The notes: generated by a model not told the origin, from the letters alone. Positions 1 to 12,030 are shown, numbered from the stretch's first letter. The stretch: 64,000 nucleotides of DNA from Ulota crispa (GCA_963920765.1 OY987252.1:374501-438500); one strand, 5' to 3'. Numbers and translations are program-made.

Positions 1-508
1 AAATGGCTATTATCACACATGTTTTAGTAGAGGACCTGAGTGTACAGTGGACAATGAAGGTGTCCATGCACCATTAAGGACAACAAGGGTGACAAGGCTT
101 GAGGGAATCCACGAGTGTAGAACATTATCAAAGAATTATGTAGGACATCATCTACACAATTGGTACTATATTTCATCTTGACTGGTCACTACAAACATGA
201 CTATAGCTTGCCTGTTAGACCCAAGCGCATATTTTCACCACATTTGTTGGAAGCACAACCTTCCAAGGAGCTTAAATTAAGCCGCAAATCAAACAAAGAT
301 GAAGTATCAATGAAGGTATTCACAAATTACTCAAAAAGTGACCACCTATAGGCCTCTTGTCCTTAAAGGGGTAAAGAGTGAGAAAAGAGAACAAAAGAGA
401 AGTAACATTATTGTAGTGTGTTCTATACTTTGTGGCATCAAAAACTCATTGCCAACTTTACAATTGGAATGGTGTGCACAATCTTGATGTTCACCTATCA
501 ATGTATTA
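1..508. other. AT-rich spacer, no gene seen
   Basis: No convincing gene is visible. The longest open stretch (160-351, 63 codons) has no recognisable motif and no coding-like neighbour, so I leave it uncalled. Confidence 0.5.
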
Positions 509-1115
509 ATCCCTAAAGGACCAAAATCCCCTTTGGCAACATTTTGAGTTTGGGTAGGGTACCACGTTTTGAATTCTAGGTATTATTTTCTAAGATTTTT
601 ATGGAATGGACAACTTATTATTAGCTTCGCGTAGACACATATTTTGTAAAAATGCAACCTACGATTCAAAAGTACAAGCTTTTTTCATTAACATATACAA
701 ATTGTGCAGAGATTTAGTGTGACATATAACAAATAGTATTGCCAAATTTTAATTATTCCAAATTCATTAGAAATTCAAATTTTTATCCAATTAAGATAAA
801 GGAAAATTCCTCTTAGAAAGGAAATAGAAACCTTTGCATCTACCATACGGATTTTTGAATTTCAAAATAATGAGAAGTATATGATATATGCAAAAAAAAA
901 AAATTCTTGATGCTTCTTAGCACATAGTTGCATTGCAGGATTATAAAGGACATCTTCTACCCCTCTTCTACTTCTAAACTTTGGTAAATATGTGCCTAAC
1001 ATGATCATTTTCAAGTTAAAATTATAAAATCACAGCCAATAGTGCAAAAAGTTGCTATAGAAGGTGGTTGAAGTTTGTTGAAGGTGACCTTTGTTGAAGG
1101 TGTTTGTTGAAGGTT
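509..1115. repeat. Dispersed repeat R2, copy 1
   Basis: This stretch is recognisably similar to 33850-34390. Shared landmarks in the same order are a 'tgtgacatataacaa'-like string, 'tggatttttgaat', 'acccctctt..cttctaaa' and 'gaaggtggt'. It begins at TTAATCCCTAAA, close to the end seen at 33850/35078, so it may be a partial copy of that TTAA-flanked element. Its right end is unclear because it runs into a tandem array. Confidence 0.5.
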
Positions 1116-1310
1116 GTCTGACAAATCTTTAGGTTTTCTAACAAATCTCTAGGTTAAAAAACAAATCTTTAGGTTTAAAAAAAAATCTCAAGGTTTTATA
1201 ACAAATCTTTAGGTTTTAAAACATATCTTCAAGTTTGTGAGGAATCTTTAGATTTTAAAATGGTCTTTCAGTTTGAAAATGGATCTGTACTAGGTTTTAT
1301 GACAAACCTT
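1045..1310. repeat. Degenerate tandem array (about 24-bp unit)
   Basis: First there are about four copies of TTGTTGAAGGTG (1045-1120). About eight degenerate copies of ACAAATCTTTAGGTTTTAAA follow (1121-1310), with a period of roughly 23-25 bp. There is no coding potential. Confidence 0.6.
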
Positions 1311-1680
1311 TTGCTGTTTTGAACATCTTTCTTATCATATATTACGTGCTTAATTTAGTCTCTAAGTATTTAAATTTTGTCCACAATTGATTGTTTTGTC
1401 CATATTTAGACAAATATTTGTTGTGTTTAGTATCTCAAAAAGAATTTATGTATCACTTCAAACTTGGCTAATATCTTTCAATATGTGCAGTCAAACATAC
1501 CAAAATTTTCACCACACACTCTTATACAACTCTAGTACATGATCCTACGGTTAAATTTTTAAAAAAGATATTTTATATCATTTTGTGTTGAATGCGCTAA
1601 AAATGGCAATTTTGGAGTGATTTTGAGGGAAAATTGCCTTGGGAAAAAACTCGAGGGGAAAAAACTTGAGGGAAAAAAAC

Positions 1681-1816
1681 CTTGTCACTCCTCACTCAAA
1701 AGGTGTCGCCCTTCACTTGCTTGAAATGTGGAAAAGGGCACTTTTTCTTGACTTTGTGACCCAATTAACTCACCAACTTCTAAAATGCTGTAAATAGTAA
1801 GTGAGGGACGACAGGG
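1681..1816. mobile_element. CACTA-type miniature element, copy lacking its tips
   Basis: It matches 11228-11366 nearly end to end, including 'ctttttcttg' and 'aaaatgctgtaaat'. Its inner inverted ends read CTTGTCACTCCTCAC at left and GTGAGGGACGACAGGG at right. The outer CACTA/TAGTG tips of the 11215 copy are not seen here, so the copy is degraded or truncated. Confidence 0.55.
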
Positions 1817-3268
1817 CAATGTACGGGGAGAACCGAGGTTCTTTGTAATGGCGGCTGGTTAAATTTGGAAAAATTGGTTAATTTTGAAAACTGCAGGATG
1901 TGAAACCGGTGGTTTTTTGGAGATGGTGGATTTCAGCTGATTCATATTTGAAGGTGGAGGATTTTTGGCTGGAAAGATTGTGAATATGATGGATTTCATT
2001 TGATTGCCATTAGTGACAACCATATATCATCCGGTTTGGTTGAGGTATTGTAGATTTTTTGTCCATCAGATCCAAAAAGTTCTTGGAAATTCACAAAGTT
2101 ACGAGTACTTTGATTAGGGTTTAATGCAGTTTGTAACCTTGATCTTTATTGCATGTCGTAGCTTTGACAATTTAAAGCCTCAAGGCTCATTGTGTCTTTT
2201 TAATGGTAAAACCCCTAGGGCAGGCTATTGAGGTTGTTGATCAAGGCTACGTGATAAATCATTAATTTTTGTCCTTTTTCTTAGATTGTTGATCATTGTT
2301 GTTATTTTTTGTTTATAACAAATTATGGATCATTGATGAATTTTGTTTTATGTGTTCAATTCTTGAGCATTGTTGTCAAGTTTTGCATGTGACAAATTGT
2401 TCTTTCTCTAAGCTATAAGGTCAATGAAGATTTGTTCCCTTGGAGAATCTATGACTGTTCAAGATCATCCAAAATGACATGTATAAACGGAGTACATTTC
2501 TAAACAAAACTCTACGATTATGTTTACATAAATGGTTGTAACTTCGTCATGCTTTCACCGATTGTTGCATCAATGGTATCAATAGAAGCCTATTTTCCTC
2601 TACCTCTAAGTTGTGGTGTAACATTTCCTACAAGGTGGCTTGTAGCACTTGCTAAAAAGGTTCTTGTGCCAAAACAACCCAAATATGGTTAAAAGGCCTT
2701 AAAGGGTTAATGTATGTTATTTGTTGTACTATTGTACTGTTACGTTGGAAAAATGTCGTCTTAGTTATGAATGTGCAAGTTTTTGGCCGGTTCATTTTAC
2801 TAACAAGCAGAAATTGGCCAGTGCTTCAAAAGAATTACAAGAATAATACTGGTTCAAATTTTAGGGTAGCAGCTCACAATCGGCCACTTCAAAAAAAAAC
2901 CAGTTGAAATTTCCAAATGGCGAATAATAGGTGGTAAGCCAAATATTCTCCCTGAACCCTGCAACAAGGTTGCTAGTAGTGCGTGTGGGTCCTATACTGC
3001 CCGCCATTCAAACTTGGGAGCTCAAGACTGTTGACATTATCAATGGTCCAAAAAAAAAGGAACACTAGTCAAATCTACAAAAGAATTTTTCTTTTTTTTG
3101 CTTATTTGTGTTACTATCACACATAAGCAAACAATAGAAAATATATAGATGTATATTTTTTTGCTACATGTATAGTAGGGCAAAAACCATTATTTTTTTT
3201 GTTTAAAAAAATACATTGCCAACTTCACAATGACTTGATGCACACATTTGCCACTTTTGTAAGCCTGA
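1817..3268. other. Spacer with a dispersed repeat fragment
   Basis: No gene is recognised; the 65-codon frame at 2710 has no support. Around 2520-2625 there is similarity to 8185-8250 and, inverted, to 22495-22590. The shared core is an 'attgttgcatcaatggtatc' versus 'attgtcatggcaatgatctc' type string, here called dispersed repeat R3. Confidence 0.4.
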
Positions 3269-3512
3269 GCACATGCAACGACACTGTGGTGTGGCTCACT
3301 ACAACGTCAATGGGCAGCTGATTGTGGTGGGCCCCACCACAATTCTACGCACCATATGGTGGGCCCCACCACATGTGGTGCAAAATGAAGGAAGTTCTAA
3401 TCCCCATTTTGCCCTACACATGGTGGGCCCACCATATGGTGCACCTCATTATGGTGGGGCCCACCACGATCAGCTACCTGCCTCGACCACACCACAGTGT
3501 TGTTGCATGTGC
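3269..3512. mobile_element. Palindrome-rich miniature element (GGGGCCCACCA family), copy 1
   Basis: The inverted ends are GCACATGCAACGACACTGTG at left and its near complement ending TTGTTGCATGTGC at right. The inside is a string of GTGGTGGGGCCCACCAC-like palindromes. Open frames through it (3273-3560, 3322-3516) arise from this periodic sequence and are not genes. Sister copies lie at 12092-12406 and, more diverged, at 61077-61310. Confidence 0.65.
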
Positions 3513-4544
3513 CTAGCCCTTATATATGCTAGTTCAGGGGTCGGCTGGGTTGGGGATTGACTCGCCATGTCTTTCACAAAATGATTCAGGATTGTATGTG
3601 AGGCTAAAATAGCGCTTTTGTTCACATCCATATTGATACCATCCAATTATGTTGATTGAGACTATTGACTTTGAACGCATTTTGATTGTCCCTCTGCCGG
3701 TATGTCTCTAGATTCAGGGTTTTCTAGTTGTGGTATCTGTTTGAGCTGCTGCTGCTCATACTATTGTTTTGGAGCACTTGCTCACTAATCTGGGGTCTGA
3801 CTTGGGGTTTCACTCGGTGCTGTAGGCGCAAGTATCTATAACTCAGTTCAAATCATTTAGTTTGGCAAGTTGGTGATCGTCCCACAATTAGGGATAGCTC
3901 TTTGGAGTTGTCGATGCTTCACCTACATTAGCCATTGCGGATGTTGAGACTAGTAACTTTCCGAGAGTAATTTCTAGGTGGTCTGCACTGACTATGGATA
4001 TATTTGTAACCAACGTTCCTTGATCCTAGCTGCACTTGTTGTCTGGGGTGTGTTGTCGGTGACTCTTTCAACATTGACTTTAGCTTTGCAGTTGCATGCG
4101 GATGGGTTGATCCTTGGATGCAAAGGTAACATACCTGCTTAGAACCTTGATCATTATCTTTGTTCAACATTTCAAGAAGTATTTTGCGATGCCTTCAATT
4201 AGGAAAAGCAATTTTTTCTGCCTCAAGCACTTGTAGTAGTAGTTTCTTCTGACTTGGGGTTTCACTTGGTGTGCACTATATTGACATTGCAGGTGCTCTT
4301 CCGTTCAATTCATTCTTGAATGAGCTGGGCAAGCTAAGTTGGCAAGATGTGGGTGATGCTCTAATCTGCTGCTAAATTTGCTTTTGATCCTTGTCAAACA
4401 TACGATTAGTTTCAACTAAATATACTAGCTTGTAAAGTGACAACTTTGGTGATCCACCAACGTGGGTTCCAGGCATTTGGTCTATTCTATTAGCGAGGCC
4501 ACAAGATGTCTAAGTTCTTGCAAAAGATGTCTAATTTCATGTGA
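3513..4544. other. Region upstream of HET1
   Basis: No gene is assigned. The sequence is less AT-rich than the spacers and could hold the lost 5' part or leader of HET1. I see no reliable HET motif here. Confidence 0.35.
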
Positions 4545-6389
4545 AAGATCTACTTGCGCGCATTCAGTCCGTTTTGTCAACAACAACAAGGTTACTCTAA
4601 GTTCTTGCGAGTAGACTTTCAGAAACAACCATGGGGCTATGCTAGGATAGGAGGCATGGAGATGAGCGCCAGCCTTAGTGTACACCAAATGGGTACTTTT
4701 GGTGTAGGTATTGGCAATGTGGTGGCAATGTCACATGTGTGGGGTAGTGCACAATGGGTGGTAGAAAATGTGCAAGGTGCATCTCACCAGATCAAGATAA
4801 GCAGCCCAAAGAAGATGCGGCGCCTCTTGAGCATTGCTAAAAGGTATGGGTGGGAGAATTTATGGCTTGACAACATCTGTATCAACCAGGAGGATGATGA
4901 TGAGAAGTCGAGGGAAGTCATGAAAATGGGTTATGTGTATTGGGAGATCAAAGCAACATTGATCTTGCTGGATAGCAGGCCCTCGGAACTCCTCAGAGAG
5001 ACCATGCCCACAATACTGCAATTCTAGGGACTGCCATTCCTAAGACTGCCATTCCTAAGATTGCCATCACCAAGACAACTTGTTGTGCCCCATATTGATA
5101 TGAGGCCATGTATACACAAGTATTTACGATTGAGAGAGGATGCATGGTATTTCTAGATATGGACTGTGCAAGAAAGTACATTAGCTTTGAGTCTATACAT
5201 GGCCCCCTCTGACGAAGGCGTTGCGGTAGATGATACTAGGTTGAGAGATTGCCAGCATTTTTGGTTGCAGCTAAATAATGCTGCTACCAAATTTGGGTGG
5301 ATGAACTCACATGAAACAAACATGGATCCTCAATTACGTTTGATATGGAACCTCACTTGTAGATAGGCAGCTAGGGAAGGTCATTCTTTTTATCAAATCC
5401 TTCAAAATACCTCTCAAGTCAAATGCAGTGTGGAGAGGGATAGAGTGTATGGCATTCTTGGCCTCCTTCATGATGTCAATATGACTCCAAAATATGATCA
5501 TGACACGTCGCTTGAGGAGATTGCTATTATGGTGATGAAGGAAAGCGTGAATAACATCCTAGAGATGGATCTAGTGCACCTCTATGGACCTAAGTTAGAG
5601 GAAATGGGGAAACGCATTGTGCCAACTTGGAATTCTTTCAAAAATCCTCGGCAATTACATCTAGGAGTGGTTATCCAAGAGGGCAACTGCAAGTACGACG
5701 AGAACATAGGACTAATTATCTTAAATCCTCTGGTCTTTTGAACAAACATTGTCACAGTGATAGAACCTGATTATGATCAATGGAACATGGATGATATTTT
5801 GGATCTTTCTATTCTGAGAGTTTTTAGAGCATTGAAGGAGAAATTGCAAGATGACCAAATGGTCGAAGCTATAATTGTCCAAGCTATAAGAGGAATTATA
5901 TCTACTTTCAAAATTTCTAAGTATGGGAACGAGGTCAAGGCTAGGGAATGGTTCAACATTTATGGTCATGTAGGTTCATTGCCTCCTAGCACTAATACGT
6001 ATCTTGAGCTTGAGAGAAAGTATGGCTCGGAACCATTGCATCCTCAATGGGCTGAGTTTGATGAAATATGAAGAGGTTGATGAGGAGTTGGAGCAAAAAA
6101 AATTTATATACGCATCACAAAGGACAATAATTGCCCTTGCTCATGTTGTAAACGTACCTACATTTCTGTAATTCAATCTGATACACTACTAGAAGACAAT
6201 TTGCTAGTTGTGGATAATAGGGGGCATATTTTTAACCACGTGGAGGGCAAAGACGACAATAGAGTACCTTTCATAGTAGTAGAGCCGGTGCATGACGGGA
6301 TCATGAAGTTCATTTCAACAATTGTTGTGGACCGGGGAGTAACACACAAGTCCATGGCATGCCAAAGAGATGTGGTAACTATTCTGTAG
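4545..6389 (+). pseudogene. HET1: HET-domain protein, decayed
   Basis: One frame carries all the landmarks of a HET domain (PF06985), a TIR-related fold that in fungi triggers incompatibility cell death. Block one is AMSHVWG (about 4728). Block two is LWLDNICINQEDDDEKS followed by MKMGYVYW (about 4860-4950). Block three is IWTVQE (about 5157-5174), and RDRVYGILGLLHDV follows at about 5434. The frame stays the same from 4545 to 6071 but is crossed by TAG at 5025, 5154 and 5364 and TGA at 5739. Around 6060-6100 it appears to slip and return, and coding-like sequence continues to 6387. The true start is unknown: TGA at 4542 precedes the frame, and the first in-frame ATG is near 4656. The TAG at 5154 lies where HET2 has Gln. 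It is almost certainly an inactive host gene copy, although its unusually well kept frame leaves room for recent loss. Confidence 0.8.
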
Positions 6390-8781
6390 CTAATAAGATT
6401 ACTTCATTTTTGAGGTTGACTTCATTGAAGATTGGTTTTGGTGAGTTTTCTACCTTGACATTGACCACACATGCATTGTTTTAAGGCCGCTTTAGAGTGA
6501 CAACGTGAAAGCAGTAGCTAGGGTGTCTGGGAGCTGGCTTGGTCCTTTCAAGGCACTAGCAAGTCTCTGTCATTGAAGCTCATCTAGTAGTGTCATGAGT
6601 TAGCTACCAACGGTACTAGCGACAATGGAGTTGTATCTGGTAACTCCTAGAATTGGTTCGATGATTTTATGTTATTAACCATGGAGTTCTTGAGGATGTA
6701 GTAGCCTTCAATCACATAAAATAAAATATATCTATTTGATTTTTTTTGCATACTTGTCAAAAACAAGCATTCCACCAACCACAAGAGCTCAATAATAGTG
6801 ATGTATATTATGACTAACAATTCTATTACACAAATATTTGAACTCAATGACAATTAATGCCAGTAAGCCTTTGATATGTGCTCATGTTAAGAGTAGTAGG
6901 ACATACTTTTTATGAGGTTGGAATTGACCATAAATTTAGCCATCTTTAGAGTTGATATCCATAGGTATCACATAGATATAGCATGAATATTACATAGGTA
7001 TAGCATGATTAGGTATATGTACATAGGTAGCATGAATATTACATAGGTATAGGTAGTCATGATATACTTATGTAATATTCATGCTATACCTATGGACCTA
7101 TATATGGGTATCACATAGGTATAGTATGAATATTACAAAATATCATCTAGGTATGTCACTGGTAATGCAAGGTATGACCTAGGTATCTTCACATATTATG
7201 TACTTGAATAGTTCACTTAACTCCTTCAAAGTGCAAGGTGTAGCATTTCTACTAATTTTAAGAAATTGAGCTTAGGATTGCTGGTGATGTCCATGTTATG
7301 GACTTCAATGGTTAGCAACAGATGAATTGAATGTAATGAGCACTTTGAAGATTGGGTTGTTCACTTGTATAGGATTGATTCCCCTCCAATGCGCAATAAA
7401 TGATAAAAGTGAGTATTATCTCTATGAAAAAGAATCTCTAAAAATAGTGCTTTGAATACTATTCATGGTCTCTTGTGCTGGCCTTCTAGTTGTTGTTGAT
7501 GTTATCTTGGTCTTTGTAAATGAAATGTGAATGGTCTACGTCATATCCAAAATTGGATTTCATATTGTAGCTCCATTGCACCCAACACTAATACCTCAGT
7601 ATCAAACATAAAACACAACTTCAAGATATTGATATATGGTATTAATAGTATCAAGTTTAACACCTAAAATTTTTTCAAACCAAATTTTATTTTTTTTTCT
7701 GAATTTTTTTGTCAAATGCTGCCATTTTTCAAAATTTAAATGTCATGGCACTTTTAACCTAAGCTGCAAAGCCTTTTACAAAGCTACGGTTTTTGTGGTG
7801 CATCACTTTGAGTTGGAATGCATTGGTTATGAATAATTTCAATTTTCAAGGAGTAATTCTAATTTCTATTAAATTCTTGAAGAGCTATTAGATGAAGCCA
7901 TGTGGTTAAAATTGCTGAATCAAAAAAAGTTTATTTTTCTTTCATAGTCTTGAATTTTTACTTGGTTTAGAAGCAAATTCCAAAGATTTTGAACTAGCAT
8001 CTAATTTTCATGCATTCTTGAAGTGAAGAAATTCTTTGTAAAAAGTCATAATTGCAGAAGGAAAAAAAACACTTTCTAGGTTTGAATGTTATAATCTCAT
8101 AGATCCCATGGAATAGGGGGTTGTAACTATTTTTGAACCTTCGATTCCATTTCAAATCTACAAGTCCATTTCACAAAAATCACTGTAGCTTGACAATGCT
8201 TGCACCAATTGTCATGGCAATGATCTCAATAGATGCTAATCTTGTTCCACTCTAAGTCATGATTTGAACTTGCCGTATGAGTTCACTCTAAATCATGGTC
8301 TGAACCTGTCGTACAAGTAGTAGATTGACATAATTGATATACGCAAAAAAGACAAACTATGGACTTCAGGTTGAGTTGCTGAAGAAGCTGCTCCTTGTCG
8401 TGAGTTTCACAATCTTTAGCTGATGCTTGTCACCTTGCCTTGTTGACTTGCACACAATCCCATGTCCATGCCCTAAGAGTCCAATGACATAACAAAGTCG
8501 ACCATGCCATTCGAGACTTCAGTCTTCAAATCCACTTCTAAATGTAATGTTAGTTCAACAAAAATTCTAGTGATAACACCGACCGAGGTACTCATGTTTC
8601 ACAAAAATTGTGGCTACAATAGAGATAGTCATAAAGTATGTTAGAAGAGGAAAGGAGCATGTTATCCTCTAGTAAAATTCATTCTACAATTAAACACACT
8701 GGAGAATGTTGATTTATAGGAATTGCTCTTGTGAAGCTTCAGTTTGCCTCCATCATCAAAACTCCATCCTCCTCATCGTCA
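6390..8781. other. AT-rich spacer with local repeats
   Basis: No gene is recognised. From 6955 to 7165 it contains many variants of ATAGGTATAGCATGAATATT. Within this is an inverted pair of about 24 bp (7028-7051 and 7063-7086, loop about 11 bp). At 8120-8260 there is a copy of dispersed repeat R3, inverted relative to 22440-22590. At 8251-8310 there is a near-tandem duplication based on CACTCTAARTCATG. Confidence 0.45.
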
Positions 8782-10425
8782 TCAGAGCTTCAAAACGAGT
8801 TGCTCAAATTCTGGATCAAAGATGAGATCTTCGGATACATATAATACCCCGATCTTAATCCAAACTCCATTGATGCAACAAACTACCAAGCAAACATTCG
8901 CAGGGACTTCTTCGTTTCCAGAGCGTGCCGCGATGTTCAATGTACCATCACTGTTCGCCACAAATCCTTTCATTGAGCTCTTTCCCACAAACAAGAGTTT
9001 TGCTCTGTACCTTGCATACTCATCAGCAGGGTCGAGGTCGAAGTTCAGATCCACCGGCCCCATCCCAGTGATGTCCACCTCACCACGCGCCTTCACTTCA
9101 CCATTGAGCAAGCACGCCCGCCCATAGGAATTGTAATTAGACTTGAACACCTTGGACTGACGAAAGTTGTGTGAGATAATCGACAAAAACGAAATGATCA
9201 CTGATTTTGTCTTTGTGGTGATCAAGAGGTCCGACTCCTCAACTTTGATGTCAGTGATACAATCTGAAATGGTCATAACCACTTGTGAGTCAGCTGTGAC
9301 ATTCGGGAGCGCATGTCCGTGTTGAGAGCACCACGTCGCAGTGACAAACTGGACGAGCATCTGAGGCGACATGGCCTTGGCTGCCTTGTAAATTTTGGCT
9401 GCCTAGTAAATTGTGTCTCTCAACGAGATTTCGTATGAAACCTCCAGATCGATGCCTAGAAGGGTCATAATAGAATAGACCTGGTCCTGCGGATATTGGC
9501 ACCCCCTTGACCCTCTCATCGCTTTGCGGATAAGCTGAATGACGTTACTAGAATTGACATCAAGTGCCCGCTTGGATTTCCTGCTCAACTCTGCTCCTAA
9601 AACAGCGTGACACTTACAAAAGGGAACCTCATTAGCTAACTTGACTACCAGTGTCTCGAAGTCAGGATAGTTCTCCTCACAAACAAGCCCAAGAGACCAT
9701 TTGGAGACGGGCGGAATGTCCTCAACCTTACACACTTCATTATTACTTCCACCATACTTGTTTTGGGTCAAACACCTCGAGATCATGTTAGCATGTTCTG
9801 ACCTCATTTTCAAAAAAGTAATGATGTCTGAAGCCTCTTGCACTGCCCGCGAGGGGGGGAACACATGAACAAAAGTCTTTTGGCCAAACAAATAACCAGC
9901 TTCTTGCACAATCCAGACTTGATCATACCACGCACCTCTGTTGCCTCCTTCAAAGATCGGAGGTATGTACATGCCGAGGCCATTCAAGAACACCAGGCAT
10001 TTTGTTGCACGGGAATAGTAGTAACCCATCTCAGCCAGTTGAAGTGATTTCACCTCACAATTCTCATGTTCTACACAGACGCAATCAATCCAGACATGCT
10101 GCATGCTCATCTGGTCACAGATGTCTAACATAGCTACGAAAGAGGCCAGGCTACAAGACTCAATGATCCTCCTTGTTCTTGTGAAACCAGACGTTCCCTG
10201 TTGCTGATCTTGTGAGACCAGATCCTTCTTATACTTGTGAGACCAGACTTCATCCACTTCAAATCTATTCTCATGCAACCAGACGTACGATATTATACAA
10301 TACTTGTCCAGTTCTCTCAGGAAGGACTGCGTATGAACTTCCAACGTATCACCATGGTAGGATGCCAAACTAAGTTTGACATTGATCAATTTAATAGGAA
10401 CCCTCCAATCAAAGTGTCCATCCAT
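8782..10425 (-). CDS. HET2: HET-domain protein with one in-frame TAG
   Basis: The frame runs from ATG at 10425 to TGA at 8782, 548 codons including a TAG at 9403-9405. HET motifs appear in order: YCIISYVW (about residue 43), HVWIDCVCVEHEN (about 120), LAEMGYYYSRATKCLVFLNG (about 140) and WYDQVWIVQEAG (about 175). The usual C-I-x-Q of block two is altered to CVCVEH. A PQDQVYSIMTLLGID segment closes the conserved part just before the TAG. The remaining 196 codons form a C-terminal extension without a known domain. The TAG lies in the second unit of an 18-bp tandem duplication (9377-9394 and 9395-9412) whose sister unit reads AAG. It could be a truncated HET protein of 340 residues, a fresh pseudogene or a sequencing error. 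The region is GC-richer than its flanks. Confidence 0.8.
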
Positions 10426-11211
10426 ATATTCTCTCCCAGACTACTTGAAGAATGCACTGGTTTCCTCACCCACGTCGAGTATCTCCTGAGAGAAGACATA
10501 AGAAGAAAAGGATAAGCGTTTCTTCCTGGACATTGAAATTTCAAAAAGGGTTGTTGTCCAGAAAGACAAGCAAACAGGATAATTGTTTCACTGTATATGA
10601 AAACAAATCGCAATCCCTTTCAACTTTATCTTGCAATCTTCAGACTCTAACTAGAGTGCAGAATGCAAACAAAACTTGGAAAAAACCTGGTGTAAAACCA
10701 ACATAGCTGAAACCTTTCAAAAGAGAGGAGTGGCTTTTATCCTGAACAACCTTTGACTAAATTGTCTTCAGGTTGCAAAGCACAATGAATCATCTCGAAT
10801 GGGCTTGTAAATTTGTGCAATTGCAGCCTACAATCCGCGTTGGATTCTAAAGAAGAACGCTTGACATGCTTAAACTACACACACGACTTGAAACCTCAAA
10901 CTTTTTGCAACTATCAAGTGCCTGCCACGATGAGAAAGCGCCTAGATTACAAAGCTCAGAGGAATAGAAAAACTAGAGACTGTACAGGTCAGAGTTCAGC
11001 AAGAATTAGATCCATACTTGAACATCAATCACCTACTATTCGCATCCAAATCCACCATAACCTACACCGACGACAATCTCATCACTTGAATTGCAAAAAA
11101 AATTCAAACTTTGAAATCACCACAAATAGGTAAGTGAATCGCTTACAATCAGAACTCCTGCACGCTAGACGATCCAAACGCGCGCTTCCTTCCCAAGCCT
11201 CCACCTGACCA
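10426..11211 (-). promoter_or_regulatory. Probable promoter and leader of HET2
   Basis: The sequence upstream of the HET2 start is less AT-rich than the spacers and has no protein-like motif. Several overlapping short frames occur on both strands, as expected for unconstrained GC-richer DNA. I cannot place a TATA box or transcription start. Confidence 0.3.
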
Positions 11212-11214
11212 TTA

Positions 11215-11376
11215 CACTAGAAGAAACCTTGTCGCTCCTCACCCAAAAAGTATCGCCCTTCACTTGCGTAGAATGTGGAAAAGAGCACTTTTTCTTGTCT
11301 TTTGTGACCCGAATTACTCACCAATTTCTAAAATGCTGTAAATAATAAGTGAGGGGCGACAGGGTTGCTGGTAGTG
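11215..11376. mobile_element. CACTA-type miniature element with 3-bp target duplication
   Basis: The left tip is CACTAGAAGAAACC and the right tip GGTTGCTGGTAGTG. About 22 of 28 end positions match as an inverted repeat that includes TTGTCGCTCCTCAC. TTA directly flanks both ends (11212-11214 and 11377-11379), as expected for the 3-bp duplication of CACTA (EnSpm) elements. It is about 162 bp long, non-coding and hence non-autonomous. The copy at 1681-1816 shares its body. Confidence 0.75.
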
Positions 11377-11405
11377 TTAATCTTCAAATAATGTTCATTT
11401 CAGAC

Positions 11406-11739
11406 TACACTAAAATTGGTGATTAGTGTGACACTACACATAATGTTATAAGCTCTCTTCACCACTCAACTCTATTTATGTTTTTTTAGAAAATTAGTTT
11501 TACAAGATTCTTTTCATTTGTTATTTTACATTTGGTAATATTTTGTTATTTCTCAATTCTCTACAAATTGTTTTGTCATTAATAACACTAAATGTAAAGG
11601 TAGTAAAACTCCAAAGTGACAATTCTTTGCATTTAGAATTCATATTCACATTTAGTGTTGTAACATTATCAGTGTTGTTGACATACAGTGTTAGAGTTTG
11701 TAATTAATGTCTTGAACACTAAATACCAGTTTTAGTGTA
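11406..11739. mobile_element. Short element with TACACTAAAAYTGGT ends
   Basis: The inverted ends are TACACTAAAATTGGT at left and ACCAGTTTTAGTGTA at right, about 330 bp apart around AT-rich non-coding DNA. The CACTA tip suggests a CACTA relative, but I see no clear 3-bp duplication. It lies about 30 bp from the 11215 element. Confidence 0.5.
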
Positions 11740-11796
11740 CTCTTACCAGTCCATAAGCGAGAGGGCAAGTCCTCATGCTCAACCGACCCAAGATGT

Positions 11797-12030
11797 TTAA
11801 CCCCTAAACGTCAAAACGTGCCAGTGGTGGCCGCAATATTCTTGCCGTATGATGACGTATTTGACCATGATAAAGTTCAGATTTTGAACTGATTTACAAA
11901 TAAAAGATGCGGGTTGAGAAATTGTCAATCTAAGGGTGCAAGTCTTGCTAAATTTGAATGTATTTTTTGTATTCTACAAAGTGATATACAATTGTGTATA
12001 TACGGTTCTTGACTGATGTTTAAGGGTTAA
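11797..12030. mobile_element. TTAA-flanked miniature element, copy A (piggyBac-like)
   Basis: TTAA at 11797-11800 and 12027-12030 encloses about 226 bp. The ends are CCCCTAAACGTCA and, inverted, CCCTTAAACATCA (11 of 13 matches). Very similar copies lie at 13790-14252 (a pair) and 27323-27556, each again bounded by TTAA. A TTAA duplication with CCC-starting ends is the hallmark of piggyBac elements. No transposase is present. Confidence 0.7.

Noticed and set aside
3273-3560. 95-codon frame and overlapping partner
   Set aside because: Both arise from the GGGGCCCACCA palindromes of a miniature element, and a matching false frame occurs at 12122-12364.
4545-10425. Genetic code with UAG (or UAA) read as glutamine, as in ciliates or some ulvophyte algae
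   Set aside because: HET4 has no TAG or TAA in 669 codons, TGA stops also interrupt HET1, HET5 and HET6, and TAA is never found as a would-be sense codon. Decay by C-to-T change is simpler.
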